DNA of 64,000 nt, from positions 3,968,001 to 4,032,000 of the forward strand of contig NZ_JAZKUG010000001.1 of NCBI RefSeq assembly GCF_036625195.1, given 5' to 3'. Source of the DNA: Accumulibacter sp. GTDB lineage: Bacteria > Pseudomonadota > Gammaproteobacteria > Burkholderiales > Rhodocyclaceae. Positions 7,947 to 16,552 of the stretch are shown here, piece after piece; the stretch's first letter is position 1; each line of letters begins with the position of its first letter. The notes below the pieces were generated by a model that did no database searches, was not told where the DNA came from, and saw only the letters and a list, made by a program, of their open reading frames with translations. Position numbers and translations under genes: made by a program.

Positions 7947-9467
7947 TCAGAAGAAGCCGAGCTTCTGCTCGCTGTAGCTGACCAGCAGGTTCTTCGTCTG
8001 CTGGTAGTGGTCGAGCATCACCTTGTGCGTCTCGCGGCCGATGCCGGATTCCTTGTAGCCTCCGAAGGCGGCGTGCGCCGGGTAGGCATGGTAGCAGTTG
8101 GTCCACACGCGGCCTGCCTTGATGGCACGGCCGATCCGATAGGCGACGTTGCCATCACGGCTCCAGACGCCCGCACCGAGACCGTACAGCGTGTCGTTGG
8201 CGATTTCCAGCGCCTCCGCTTCGTCCTTGAAAGTGGTCACCGCGAGCACGGGCCCGAAAATCTCCTCCTGGAAGATGCGCATCCTGTTGTGGCCCTTGAA
8301 CAGGGTCGGTTGGATGTAGTAGCCGTCCTCGAGCTCACCGCCGAGGCGGGCACGCTCACCGCCGATCAGCAGTTCGGCGCCTTCCTGCCTGCCGAGATCA
8401 AGGTAGGACATGATCTTGGTGATCTGCTCCTGTGAGGCCTGGGCACCCAACATGGTGTCGGTGTCGAGCGGGTTGCCCTGCTTGATGGCCGCCACGCGCT
8501 GCAGGACACGTTCCATGAACTGGTCGTAGATCGACTCATGGATCAGTGCCCGCGAGGGGCAGGTGCACACTTCGCCCTGGTTGAAGGCGAACAGCACCAG
8601 GCCTTCGATGGCTTTGTCAAGAAAGCTGTCGTCGGCCCTGGCGACGTCCGCGAAGAAGATGTTGGGCGACTTGCCGCCGAGCTCCAGGGTGGCCGGAATG
8701 AGGTTGTTGGCGGCGGCCTGGGCGATGAGGCGGCCGGTGGTGGTCGAGCCGGTAAAGGCGATCTTGGCGATGCGGCGGCTGGTGGCGAGCGGCAGGCCGG
8801 CTTCACGGCCGTAGCCATTGACGATGTTGAGCACGCCGGGTGGCAGCAGGTCGGCGATCAGCCCGGCCATGATCAGGATGCTGATCGGCGTTGACTCGGC
8901 CGGTTTGAGCACCACGCAGTTGCCGGCACCGATGGCCGGGGCGAGCTTCCAGGCGGCCATCAGGATCGGGAAGTTCCAGGGGATGATCTGGCCGACGACG
9001 CCGAGTGGTTCGTGGAAGTGATAAGCGACCGTGTGCTCGTCGATCTCGCTGATTCCGCCCTCCTGGGCGCGCAGGCAGCCGGCGAAATAGCGGAAGTGGT
9101 CGATGGTGAGCGGGATGTCGGCGTTCAGCGTTTCGCGCATCGGTTTGCCGTTGTCCACCGTCTCGGCGTAGGCGAGGACTTCGAGGTTGGCTTCCAGGCG
9201 GTCGGCGATCCTGAGAAGCACGTTGGCCCGATCGGCGGCGGCGGTGCGCCCCCACTTGTCGGCGGCGGCATGCGCTGCGTCGAGCGCCAGTTCGATGTCT
9301 TCGGCAGTCGAGCGAGCCACCTGGGTATAGGGTCTGCCGCTGATCGGCGTGATGACGTCGAAGTACTGACCCTTGACCGGGGGAAGCCAGCGGCCAGCGA
9401 TGAAATTGTCGTAGCGCGCCTGGTAGGCGATCTTGGCACCTTCGGTGCCGGGGGCTGCGTAGAGCAT
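7947..9467 (-). CDS. exaC: NAD-dependent aldehyde dehydrogenase, ExaC-like
   Basis: The protein has 506 residues, full length for the ALDH superfamily. It oxidises aldehydes, probably acetaldehyde, to acids in the cytoplasm. Visible hallmarks are the substrate-site Asn region (IIPWNFPILMAAWKLAPAIG), the catalytic Glu in LELGGKSPN, the catalytic Cys in NQGEVCTCPSR, and EEIFGPVLAV. The start at 9467 has GAGGAGA just upstream. With DUF779 downstream it fits the ethanol/acetaldehyde oxidation pair seen in Pseudomonas and Betaproteobacteria. The exact substrate remains inferred from family resemblance. Confidence 0.88.
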   Translation of the reverse strand: MLYAAPGTEGAKIAYQARYDNFIAGRWLPPVKGQYFDVITPISGRPYTQVARSTAEDIELALDAAHAAADKWGRTAAADRANVLLRIADRLEANLEVLAYAETVDNGKPMRETLNADIPLTIDHFRYFAGCLRAQEGGISEIDEHTVAYHFHEPLGVVGQIIPWNFPILMAAWKLAPAIGAGNCVVLKPAESTPISILIMAGLIADLLPPGVLNIVNGYGREAGLPLATSRRIAKIAFTGSTTTGRLIAQAAANNLIPATLELGGKSPNIFFADVARADDSFLDKAIEGLVLFAFNQGEVCTCPSRALIHESIYDQFMERVLQRVAAIKQGNPLDTDTMLGAQASQEQITKIMSYLDLGRQEGAELLIGGERARLGGELEDGYYIQPTLFKGHNRMRIFQEEIFGPVLAVTTFKDEAEALEIANDTLYGLGAGVWSRDGNVAYRIGRAIKAGRVWTNCYHAYPAHAAFGGYKESGIGRETHKVMLDHYQQTKNLLVSYSEQKLGFF

Positions 9468-9862
9468 ATTGTCTCCTCATCGTTGGCAAGTTATGGACAC
9501 CCTGCCCTTGCGGGCACACCCTGGCTCCTGGAGAGCCATACCAGGCCAGCTCAGCGAAGGCAACCCGTCAATCCATCGCCGGGCTGACTCAGCGTCTCGC
9601 CGCGACTGGCCGGATGCCGTGCAACGTCCCACAGTGAAAGGCCGCTGTCAACCTCTCCTCGAAACGGGACCATGCTCTTTGCCGGCGTGCCGGCCATCGG
9701 GCCGGCGAACGGTCATGACTGCCGCAACATCCCGGGTGTTCGTCCCGCAACGTGGCAGCTGCAACCGGCCGCCACGACGTGCGACGTTGTGTCGCATTCC
9801 GCGCCCGAAGCGCCTCTGCGAGAATCCGCCGCCGACGGACATCCATCGGGAGGAGAAAAAAA
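9468..9862. other. Divergent intergenic region between exaC-like gene and TonB receptor
   Basis: There are 395 bases with no gene. A short dyad TGCCC-TTGC-GGGCA at 9503-9516 lies 36 bases before the dehydrogenase gene and could be a regulator site, but it is too short to be sure. No sigma-54 match was found. A strong GGGAGGAGAAAAAAA ribosome site ends the region just before 9863. Confidence 0.3.
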
Positions 9863-12211
9863 ATGAAGTTCCGGATCAATCGCACGGCCGCGCTGATCGC
9901 GGCTTTCGGAGCAAGCGGCATGGTGCCGGCAGTAGCCGCCGACGGCGCGACCGCGGCCGCTGCCGCGGGTGCCGAGCGGCCGGCACAGCTCGCGCCGGTG
10001 GTCGTCGAGGAGAGCCGCCTGCAGCCACTGCCGGCCGCGAACCGTGTCGACGAAGAAACGATGCGTGCCCTGCGCCCGGCGACCAGCGACACCGCGAGCA
10101 TGCTGCGCGACGTCCCTGGTGTCCAATTGCAGGGCGCCGGCGGGGTGTCCAGCCTGCCGGTGATCCGCGGCCTTGCCGACGACCGCAACCGGATCATCGT
10201 CGATGGAATGGACCTGATCGCCTCGTGCCCGAACCACATGAACCCGCCGCTCTCTTATCTCGACCCGAATGGCGTCAGCAAGCTGCGCGTCATTCCCGGC
10301 GTGACGCCAGTGAGCCTCGGTGGCGACAGCATCGGCGGCACGATCATCGCCGAATCGCTGGCGCCGCGCTTCGCCGCAACGGGCCAGGACTTGCTGTTGA
10401 GCGGCGAAGCCGGCGCGTTCTACCGCAGCAACGGCAACGCCTGGGGCGGCAACCTTTCGGCCGTCGTCGCCAACGAGAACCTCAGCGCCAACTTCAGTGC
10501 GACGACCGCCAAGGCGGAGAACTACACCGCCGGCGGCAACTTCAAGAACTTCACCGCGACCGGCAATCCGGGACGGACGCTGGCGCGTGACGAGGTCGGA
10601 TCGACCGCCTACGAAACGCACAACTACCAGTTCGGGCTCGCCTACCGTCAAGGCGACCACCTTCTCGAGTTCAAGTACGCTTATCAGGACATTCCGGAGC
10701 AGCTGTTCCCGAACCAGCGGATGGACATGCTCGGCAACACCGAGAACCGCTTCAACCTGCATTATCGGGGGCAGTTCGACTGGGGCCAACTCGATGCACG
10801 CGCTTACTACGAGACGGTCGACCATCTGATGGATTTCGGTCCCGACAAGCGCTTCTACTACGGCATGGCGTCGGGTGGCCACAACGCCGTGATCGGCATG
10901 CCCTGCTCGCCGATCAGCGCGAACTGCGCTGCCGGCATGCCGATGAAGACCGACAGCAACACCAGCGGTGTCACCCTGCGTGCCGACGTCAATCTCGGTG
11001 TCAACGACCTGCTGCGCGTCGGCGGCCTGTACCAGCACTACCGGCTCGACGACTACTGGCCGGCGTCGGGGGGCGGCATGTGGCCGCTGACCTTCGATAA
11101 CATCAACGATGGTACGCGCGACCGACTCGGCGTCTTCGGCGAGTGGGAGTCGCGACTCGATGCGCAGTGGACGACCCTGCTCGGCGTCCGCTACGAGCGC
11201 GTCACGACCGATGCCGGTCCCGTGCAGGGCTACAACCCGAACATCAACTTCACGACGATGATGATGGGCGGGATGCCGATGCGCTCGTACAACAACCAGC
11301 AGGCCGATGCCGCAGCCTTCAACGCACAGGATCGCAAGCGGACCGACAACAACTGGGATCTCACCGCCCTCGCCCGCTACACACTCGACGCCCAGACCGA
11401 CCTCGAAGTCGGCGTCGCACGCAAGACGCGCTCGCCGAACCTGTACGAGCGTTACACCTGGTCGACCTGGTCGATGGCTGCGGTGATGAACAACTTCGTC
11501 GGTGACGGCAACGGCTACTACGGCGACATCGACCTCGACCCGGAGGTGGCGTACACGGTCTCGGCATCGGTCGACTGGCATGCGAGCGACCGCAGCTGGA
11601 AACTCCGGGCGACGCCTTACTACACGCGGGTCAAGGACTACATCGACGCGATCCGCTGCAACAACACGACGAGCTGTCCGCCGCCGAACGCGACGACGAC
11701 GAACCAGTTCGTCGTCCTGCAGTACGCGAACCAGTCGGCCGAGCTCTACGGCATCGACTTCTCCGGCGAATTGCCCCTGGCGCGCACGGGCTACGGCGAC
11801 TTCGGAGTGAACGGAGTCGTTTCCTACACCTACGGCAAGAACCGCGATACCGGCGACGGCCTCTACAACATCATGCCGTTCAACGCCCGATTGGCGCTGA
11901 CCCACCGCCTCGGCGGCTGGGACAACGCACTCGAGTTCGTCGGCGCGACGTCGAAGGATCACCTGTCCGACGTCCGCAACGAAATCGGCACGCCGGGATA
12001 CGGGCTGCTCAACCTGCGCGCCAGCTACTCGTGGAAGCAGGCTCGTCTCGATTTCGGCATCGACAACGTCTTTGACAAGCTCTACTACCTGCCACTCGGC
12101 GGCGCCTACACCGGCCAGGGAACGACGATGATGATCAACGCGATACCCTGGGGCATCGCGGTTCCCGGCATGGGCCGTTCGGTCTATACCGGGCTCAGCT
12201 TCAAGCTGTAG
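9863..12211 (+). CDS. TonB-dependent outer-membrane receptor, copper (OprC/NosA) type
   Basis: The protein has 782 residues. The ATG at 9863 is preceded by GGAGGAGA and followed by a signal peptide (to about residue 28, MVPAVAADG). A TonB-box-like APVVVEES lies near 48-55. The plug domain contains CPNHMNPPLSYLDP at about 122-135; CxxxM is the copper-binding motif described in OprC, and GGDSIGGTI follows. The barrel has Met-rich loops (AAGMPMK, TTMMMGGMPMR). The C-terminus ends in aromatic/hydrophobic YTGLSFKL as usual. I infer outer-membrane uptake of copper or a copper chelate, powered by the tonB-exbB-exbD genes directly downstream. Copper specificity is inferred from motif resemblance and has not been tested. 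Confidence 0.8.
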   Translation: MKFRINRTAALIAAFGASGMVPAVAADGATAAAAAGAERPAQLAPVVVEESRLQPLPAANRVDEETMRALRPATSDTASMLRDVPGVQLQGAGGVSSLPVIRGLADDRNRIIVDGMDLIASCPNHMNPPLSYLDPNGVSKLRVIPGVTPVSLGGDSIGGTIIAESLAPRFAATGQDLLLSGEAGAFYRSNGNAWGGNLSAVVANENLSANFSATTAKAENYTAGGNFKNFTATGNPGRTLARDEVGSTAYETHNYQFGLAYRQGDHLLEFKYAYQDIPEQLFPNQRMDMLGNTENRFNLHYRGQFDWGQLDARAYYETVDHLMDFGPDKRFYYGMASGGHNAVIGMPCSPISANCAAGMPMKTDSNTSGVTLRADVNLGVNDLLRVGGLYQHYRLDDYWPASGGGMWPLTFDNINDGTRDRLGVFGEWESRLDAQWTTLLGVRYERVTTDAGPVQGYNPNINFTTMMMGGMPMRSYNNQQADAAAFNAQDRKRTDNNWDLTALARYTLDAQTDLEVGVARKTRSPNLYERYTWSTWSMAAVMNNFVGDGNGYYGDIDLDPEVAYTVSASVDWHASDRSWKLRATPYYTRVKDYIDAIRCNNTTSCPPPNATTTNQFVVLQYANQSAELYGIDFSGELPLARTGYGDFGVNGVVSYTYGKNRDTGDGLYNIMPFNARLALTHRLGGWDNALEFVGATSKDHLSDVRNEIGTPGYGLLNLRASYSWKQARLDFGIDNVFDKLYYLPLGGAYTGQGTTMMINAIPWGIAVPGMGRSVYTGLSFKL

Positions 12212-12243
12212 GTGGAGGAGATCCACCGCCCCGACCAGCGCCA

Positions 12244-12951
12244 GTGATCGTGCTGCCGGCATCTGGTTGGCGACCGGCTTCACCGGCCGCCAGCAGCTGC
12301 CGGCGGCCAGTCGAGCTGGTCTTCGCGGCCGGCGTCGTCGCCGCCATCCATGTTGCGGCAACCTACGCCCTGTGGACGCACCGTCTCGTTGCAGCGCATG
12401 CCGAAACGAGGACGCTGCAGGTCGACATCGTCGCGCCGGCGGTGACGCCGCCGCGCGCTCCGCCGCCCAACGCTGAACCGCGCCGCCCCCCGCCGGCGAA
12501 CAAGCGCGAGATGCCACGGCAGAAGCCAGCCCCTCGTCAGCCGCTGCTGGCGACGCCGCCTCGGCCAACCGGAGCGACCGCCGCAGCGGCCGTCGCCGAG
12601 CAGCAACCCGTGGTCGAAGCCCCGGCAGTGGCGCCCCCGCCCGCCCTTCCGGCGCAACGGGCGCCAGCGGCATTGGGATCCGAACTGTCGGTGGTCTGTC
12701 ATCACCGGCCAGCCCCTGCCTATCCGCCACTTTCGCGACGACTGGAGGAAACCGGCGAGGTGCTGCTGCGGGTCGAACTGAACGAAGACGGCAGCGTCGC
12801 CGCGGCGCGCATCGAACGGAGCAGCGGTCATCAACGACTCGACGACGCCGCGCTGACAGCGGTCCGCGCCTGGCGCTGCAGTGTTCCGCCGGCCTTCGGC
12901 CGCAGCGTGCGCGCGGTCGCCTTGCAGCCGTTCCGCTTCGTCCTGCAGTGA
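12244..12951 (+). CDS. tonB: TonB energy-transducing protein
   Basis: The protein has 235 residues, starting at GTG 12244 (32 bases after the receptor gene, with GGAGGAG nearby). There is a single N-terminal membrane anchor (about 22-42, VELVFAAGVVAAIHVAATYALW). A long Pro/Ala-rich periplasmic spacer (about 55-150) is followed by a TonB C-terminal domain (YPPLSRRLEETGEVLLRVEL, then DGSVAAARIERSSGH, LDDAALTAVRAWRC). It links ExbB-ExbD proton-motive energy to outer-membrane receptors. Its genetic linkage suggests a system dedicated to the upstream copper-type receptor. Confidence 0.88.
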   Translation: MIVLPASGWRPASPAASSCRRPVELVFAAGVVAAIHVAATYALWTHRLVAAHAETRTLQVDIVAPAVTPPRAPPPNAEPRRPPPANKREMPRQKPAPRQPLLATPPRPTGATAAAAVAEQQPVVEAPAVAPPPALPAQRAPAALGSELSVVCHHRPAPAYPPLSRRLEETGEVLLRVELNEDGSVAAARIERSSGHQRLDDAALTAVRAWRCSVPPAFGRSVRAVALQPFRFVLQ

Positions 12952-13102
12952 GCTTGCACGCTGCTGCCCGCCGCTGGCCAAGATCGGCGCGACCTGCCTG
13001 GCGGCCTCGACGCACGCGTCTGCGGGTAGAATGCTGCCCGCCCTTCTCCGGTGCTGGGTTTCCAGAGGCCGCAAGCAAACCACTCTTCCTGGATGCTGAA
13101 TC

Positions 13103-13822
13103 GTGCAGTCAACGCTCGTCGATCACTTCGGTGTTGCCCATTTCCTCTCGCAGACCGACCTCGTCGGCCGCCTGGTCCTGCTCGTCCTGCTGCTCCTCTC
13201 GCTGGCGACCTGGTACCTGATCGTCACCAGGTCGCTCGCCGGGCTGGTCGCGCAGCGGCGGGCGAAGGCATTTCTCGGGCGCTTCTGGCACAGCGGCAGC
13301 GACGACCTGCGGCGCCGCCTGCAGGGTGAGGACTGCAATCACGCGTTCGCGCGGCTGGCGGCCGAAGGGCTCGACGCGCTCGCCGACAGCGGCGGTGTCA
13401 GTCTGGCGGCGGCAGGCGGCTTCGCCGAGTATCTCAGCCGCCGGCTGAACCACGTCATCGATGACGAGGCCGCGGCCGCCGAGTACGGCCTGACGGTGCT
13501 CGCGTCCGCCGCCTCGGCGGCGCCGTACATCGGGCTTTTCGGCACCGTCTGGGGGATTTACCATGCGCTCGTGCAGATCGGCCTGTCGGGGCAGGGAACG
13601 CTCGACAAGGTCGCCGGACCGGTCGGCGAGGCCCTGATCATGACCGCGCTCGGACTGGCAGTGGCGATTCCGGCGGTGCTCGCCCACAACGCCTTCAACC
13701 GCCGCAATCGACTGTGGCTGGCGCGCCTCGAGGGCTTTGCGCACGAGCTCTACGTGCTGTTGACGGTGAAGGGCGTCGCGACCAGTCCCGTTGCTGCGCA
13801 GGCGCCCGCGAGCGCGCGATGA
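13103..13822 (+). CDS. exbB: ExbB/TolQ/MotA-family proton channel
   Basis: The protein has 239 residues starting at GTG 13103. Three membrane helices are visible: about residues 20-40 (LVGRLVLLVLLLLSLATWYLI), about 135-160 (SAASAAPYIGLFGTVWGIYHAL) and about 175-195 (IMTALGLAVAIPAVLAHNAF). The segment GLFGTVWGI and the TALGLAVAIPAV helix are the family signature. It forms the inner-membrane proton channel with ExbD. Its stop overlaps the exbD start (ATGA), implying translational coupling. Confidence 0.9.
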   Translation: MQSTLVDHFGVAHFLSQTDLVGRLVLLVLLLLSLATWYLIVTRSLAGLVAQRRAKAFLGRFWHSGSDDLRRRLQGEDCNHAFARLAAEGLDALADSGGVSLAAAGGFAEYLSRRLNHVIDDEAAAAEYGLTVLASAASAAPYIGLFGTVWGIYHALVQIGLSGQGTLDKVAGPVGEALIMTALGLAVAIPAVLAHNAFNRRNRLWLARLEGFAHELYVLLTVKGVATSPVAAQAPASAR

Positions 13823-14247
13823 GCGACTGCCGTTTCCGCCGTCATCGTCCCGCGGCGACGCGCGCGGACATGAATGTCGTGCCGCTGGTCGACGTGATGC
13901 TGGTGCTGCTGGTGATCTTCATCGTCACCGCTCCGCTGCTGACGCACGCGGTCAAGATCGACTTGCCACAAGCGTCGAGCCAGGTCAATGTCACACGCGA
14001 CGAACGCGTCGAACTGGCAGTTCGTGAAGACGGCGCAATGTACTGGAACGGCGAGGCGCTGACGCTCGAGCAGCTCACCGAACGCTGCGACCTCGCCGGC
14101 CGGCAGGCGCCGCAGCCCGAACTGCACCTGCATGCCGATCGCCACGTCCATTTCGAGCGCGTCGCACGCGTGCTGGCAATCGCCGTGCGCGCCGGCCTGC
14201 AGCGAATCGCTTTCGTCTCCCTGCCGGAAGAGCGGGCCACGCCGTAG
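13819..14247 (+). CDS. exbD: ExbD/TolR-family protein
   Basis: The protein has 142 residues. The ATG at 13819 overlaps the exbB stop. A short cytoplasmic segment (ADMNVVPLVDVMLVLLVIFIV) contains the single membrane helix with the essential proton-carrying Asp (VPLVDVMLVLL). A periplasmic domain follows (HAVKIDLPQASS...). It completes the tonB-exbB-exbD set for powering the upstream receptor. Confidence 0.92.
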   Translation: MSDCRFRRHRPAATRADMNVVPLVDVMLVLLVIFIVTAPLLTHAVKIDLPQASSQVNVTRDERVELAVREDGAMYWNGEALTLEQLTERCDLAGRQAPQPELHLHADRHVHFERVARVLAIAVRAGLQRIAFVSLPEERATP

Positions 14248-14328
14248 CCTTCCGCTCGCCGCCGCACGGTCGTCCAGCCACCGCTGGCACCTGCTGCCGA
14301 AAGGCGCGCTTCGGCTGGCCGCACAGGG

Positions 14329-15303
14329 TCAGAAGGCGTAGGGCTGGTAAAGCCACTGCCTGACGACCTCGATGTCCCGGGCGGGAAGGTACTGGAAGCC
14401 TTCCAGGACATCGCTGATCACGGCGTTGGCCAGGGCATATGGCGCGCTGCGGACGGTCAGCATGTGGAAGAACCAGGCCATCGGGAAGCCCGCAGCCTTG
14501 TCGTAGTGGGCCATCGCCTGATGCAATGCCAGCCCCTGCATGCCGAAGCTCGCAACGAACTTCGGCGCCGCACCATTCAGCGCGGCCACCGGTGCCGCGT
14601 GCAGCACGCTCTGCCGGTAGCGATCGAGATGCTCGCGCACGGCGACGACCCAGTGGTTGGAGAACTGCGTCGCCGCGCCCGCACTGCTGGCTTCCCAGGC
14701 TTCGACGAAGCGATGGATCGGTTGTGCCTCAGGCTTCTGCAGGCGCATGCGGGCAAGAAATGCGGCGACCGGCGTCAGCCGGCGCAGGACCAGGAGCGGC
14801 GCGCCGATCGGCTCCGCAGCAGCACCGCCGGCGGCGTCCAGGTGACGCGGGTCAATCAGCTCCTCGATTCCCGACGGCGTACCCGCCGCTGCGAACAACT
14901 GATGCGAAACGATCTCCTGCAGTTCCTCGATTTCGATCTGAACGAAGTCGGCGGCACCAGCTCCGGTGGTGGCAACCAGGTAGCGCGTGCGGCCGGTGAG
15001 GCGCGTCGCCCGCAATCCTCGTCCGGCGTAGTGGTCGCAAAGCGCCACCATGTCCTCGTCGTGAGCGGCCAACTCGCGCTCGGCCCACGTCTCGATATGA
15101 TCGGAAAGATGCACGTTGTCGGCATCGACGACGCCACCCAGGCGATACCAGCCGCCGCGCGACAGAACTTCGCGAAACCTCAGCTCGGGCGCCAGTACCG
15201 CGAGTTCCCGGGCGAGCACTGCCGGACCTGCGGTGGCAGGAATTCGCGAGCACAGTCCGGCGACCTGGCGCGACAGTTCCTGCCACGTTGAGCTGTTGTC
15301 CAT
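14329..15303 (-). CDS. Conserved hypothetical protein at the end of the nif operon
   Basis: The protein has 324 residues and I cannot name a characterised family. It is soluble with no signal peptide, rich in helices, and has His/Trp-rich stretches (ATQFSNHWVVAVREHLDRYR, GLALHQAMAHYDKAAGFPMA). It starts 12 bases after nifY and is co-directional with nifHDKT-fdx-nifY, so it is almost certainly transcribed with nitrogenase genes under NifA. Such an uncharacterised protein in this position would be expected to help nitrogenase assembly or protection, but nothing in the sequence shows which. The weak ribosome site makes the start slightly uncertain. Confidence 0.65.
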   Translation of the reverse strand: MDNSSTWQELSRQVAGLCSRIPATAGPAVLARELAVLAPELRFREVLSRGGWYRLGGVVDADNVHLSDHIETWAERELAAHDEDMVALCDHYAGRGLRATRLTGRTRYLVATTGAGAADFVQIEIEELQEIVSHQLFAAAGTPSGIEELIDPRHLDAAGGAAAEPIGAPLLVLRRLTPVAAFLARMRLQKPEAQPIHRFVEAWEASSAGAATQFSNHWVVAVREHLDRYRQSVLHAAPVAALNGAAPKFVASFGMQGLALHQAMAHYDKAAGFPMAWFFHMLTVRSAPYALANAVISDVLEGFQYLPARDIEVVRQWLYQPYAF

Positions 15304-15315
15304 TGCCGTTGGCAG

Positions 15316-16026
15316 TCATGCCTCGTCGGCGACGAAGCGGGCCAGCGACCCGGCCTCGACGCCCATGACGCGGGCCAGCCAGGGCGCCGGATGTTGCAGC
15401 GCCTGCTGCAGGCGGACGAGCAGTTGCTTCGCCTCGCAGCCTGAGTCCTCACGCGCAAGCCTGAGCGGATGGATGCCCGCGCGCACGACCTTGGCCGTCG
15501 CCGGACCGCCGATCGATTGCAGGTACACGATCTGGCAATCGCTGATCAGCGCCGCGCGTGCCGCGTTGCGGTCCTCGGCTTGGTCGGCCTCGCACGTCAG
15601 GCGCACGGCAATCAGCCTCGTTTCGCCAGGTGACACTTGGTAAACCAGGAAGCGTGCGCAGGATCCGAAGTGGCCGTCGAGCAGTTGCTCGCGGTTCGAG
15701 GCGCAGGCCACGCGAATCGAACCCGGCATGTCGCCTTCAACGTAGGGCGCAACCGGCAGGCGGTCGCCATCGGCAGGGCCTTCACCCCACAGCAGGCTGA
15801 CGGCCTGTCTGATCTGCTGCCGCGGAACCTGCCTGTCGGCACCGTCGTTCGTCTGCAGCAGGAGCTGCAGGTCAGCCACCGTGACGGTGGCGAGTCTGGC
15901 CGCGGTCAGCGGCAGCCCCAGTCGCTCGACCAGAGCCGCAAGCAGCGCCTTGACCGGCAGACCGCCCAGTTCGCGGGCAGCAAGAGCGACGCGGAGCGCC
16001 GCATCGCGAGTGATCGACTGCGCCAT
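15316..16026 (-). CDS. nifY: NifY/NafY-type nitrogenase cofactor-binding protein
   Basis: The protein has 236 residues. I chose the ATG at 16026 because GGGGAGG lies six bases upstream. The N-terminal helical domain (about 1-95, ITRDAALRVALAARELGGLP) resembles the apo-dinitrogenase-binding domain of NafY. The C-terminal domain (about 100-225, SIRVACASNREQLLDGHFGS) is the NifX/NifB-tail fold that binds FeMo cofactor or its precursor, with the conserved HFG motif. The order nifHDKT-fdx-nifY matches Azotobacter-type clusters. It is expected to hold apo-NifDK ready and deliver cofactor. NifY and NafY cannot be separated by sequence alone here. Confidence 0.82.
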   Translation of the reverse strand: MAQSITRDAALRVALAARELGGLPVKALLAALVERLGLPLTAARLATVTVADLQLLLQTNDGADRQVPRQQIRQAVSLLWGEGPADGDRLPVAPYVEGDMPGSIRVACASNREQLLDGHFGSCARFLVYQVSPGETRLIAVRLTCEADQAEDRNAARAALISDCQIVYLQSIGGPATAKVVRAGIHPLRLAREDSGCEAKQLLVRLQQALQHPAPWLARVMGVEAGSLARFVADEA

Positions 16027-16043
16027 CAGAGCCTCCCCCGAGC

Positions 16044-16241
16044 CTAGATGAAGACGATGCAGGCTTCGCCTGCCGGACAGGCATCGAGGCAGCGCGGTGA
16101 ATCGAACTCGCCGTCGCACTCGGTGCAGGTGTCGACATTGATCTTGTACATGCCGGCCTTGCTGGTGATCGAGCTGGTCGGGCAGACCGGCTTGCAGTCG
16201 CCACACGACGTGCATTCGGCCTGGATGATTTTCATTGCCAT
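16044..16241 (-). CDS. nif-associated 2x[4Fe-4S] ferredoxin
   Basis: The protein has 65 residues with two cluster motifs: CTSCGDCKPVCP near the N-terminus and CTECDGEFDSPRCLDACP in the second half. The second contains the extended loop typical of nif-cluster ferredoxins. It is co-directional and closely packed between nifT and nifY. It is likely an electron carrier to nitrogenase or to cofactor synthesis. The alternative start MKII is two codons further; I kept the first ATG because GGAG sits nine bases upstream. Confidence 0.85.
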   Translation of the reverse strand: MAMKIIQAECTSCGDCKPVCPTSSITSKAGMYKINVDTCTECDGEFDSPRCLDACPAGEACIVFI

Positions 16242-16264
16242 GAGGTCAGTCTCCGTTGAAGGGC

Positions 16265-16489
16265 TTACTCCGCCGCATCCAGTCGCCTGGCGCGCAGCGA
16301 GATCGGGAAGCGTGCAGGCAGGACCTGCGGTTCAATGTAATAGGCACCGCCATTGTTGAGCCGGATCTCGCCGCCCCACTTGTCGGCGCTGTCGTATTCC
16401 ATCGAGACGATGGCGTCCTCGAGATCGCGCTTCGGCAGGTAGAACGAGTAGGTACCGACAGCCGTCTTGCGGACCATGATGTTGGCCAT
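16265..16489 (-). CDS. nifT: NifT/FixU protein
   Basis: The protein has 74 residues, the normal family length, beginning MANIMVRKTAVGTYSFYLPK and containing the conserved DLEDAIVSMEY and KWGGEIRLNNGG. It lies directly after nifK, its usual place. The function is unclear; loss is mild in other organisms and a role in nitrogenase maturation is assumed. Confidence 0.92.
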   Translation of the reverse strand: MANIMVRKTAVGTYSFYLPKRDLEDAIVSMEYDSADKWGGEIRLNNGGAYYIEPQVLPARFPISLRARRLDAAE

Positions 16490-16552
16490 GGAACTTCCCT
16501 TTGCAGTGGGCGACGGGAGCGGCGGACGCCCCCGTCGGGCTCGTTCAGCGCC

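Noticed and set aside
9503..9516. Dyad TGCCC-TTGC-GGGCA before the aldehyde dehydrogenase gene
   Set aside because: Five-base arms in GC-rich DNA are expected by chance; not listed as a regulatory site of its own.
9713..13078. A 1121-codon open frame on the minus strand across the TonB receptor and tonB
   Set aside because: Antisense shadow of well-supported genes with low-complexity Arg/Val-rich translation.
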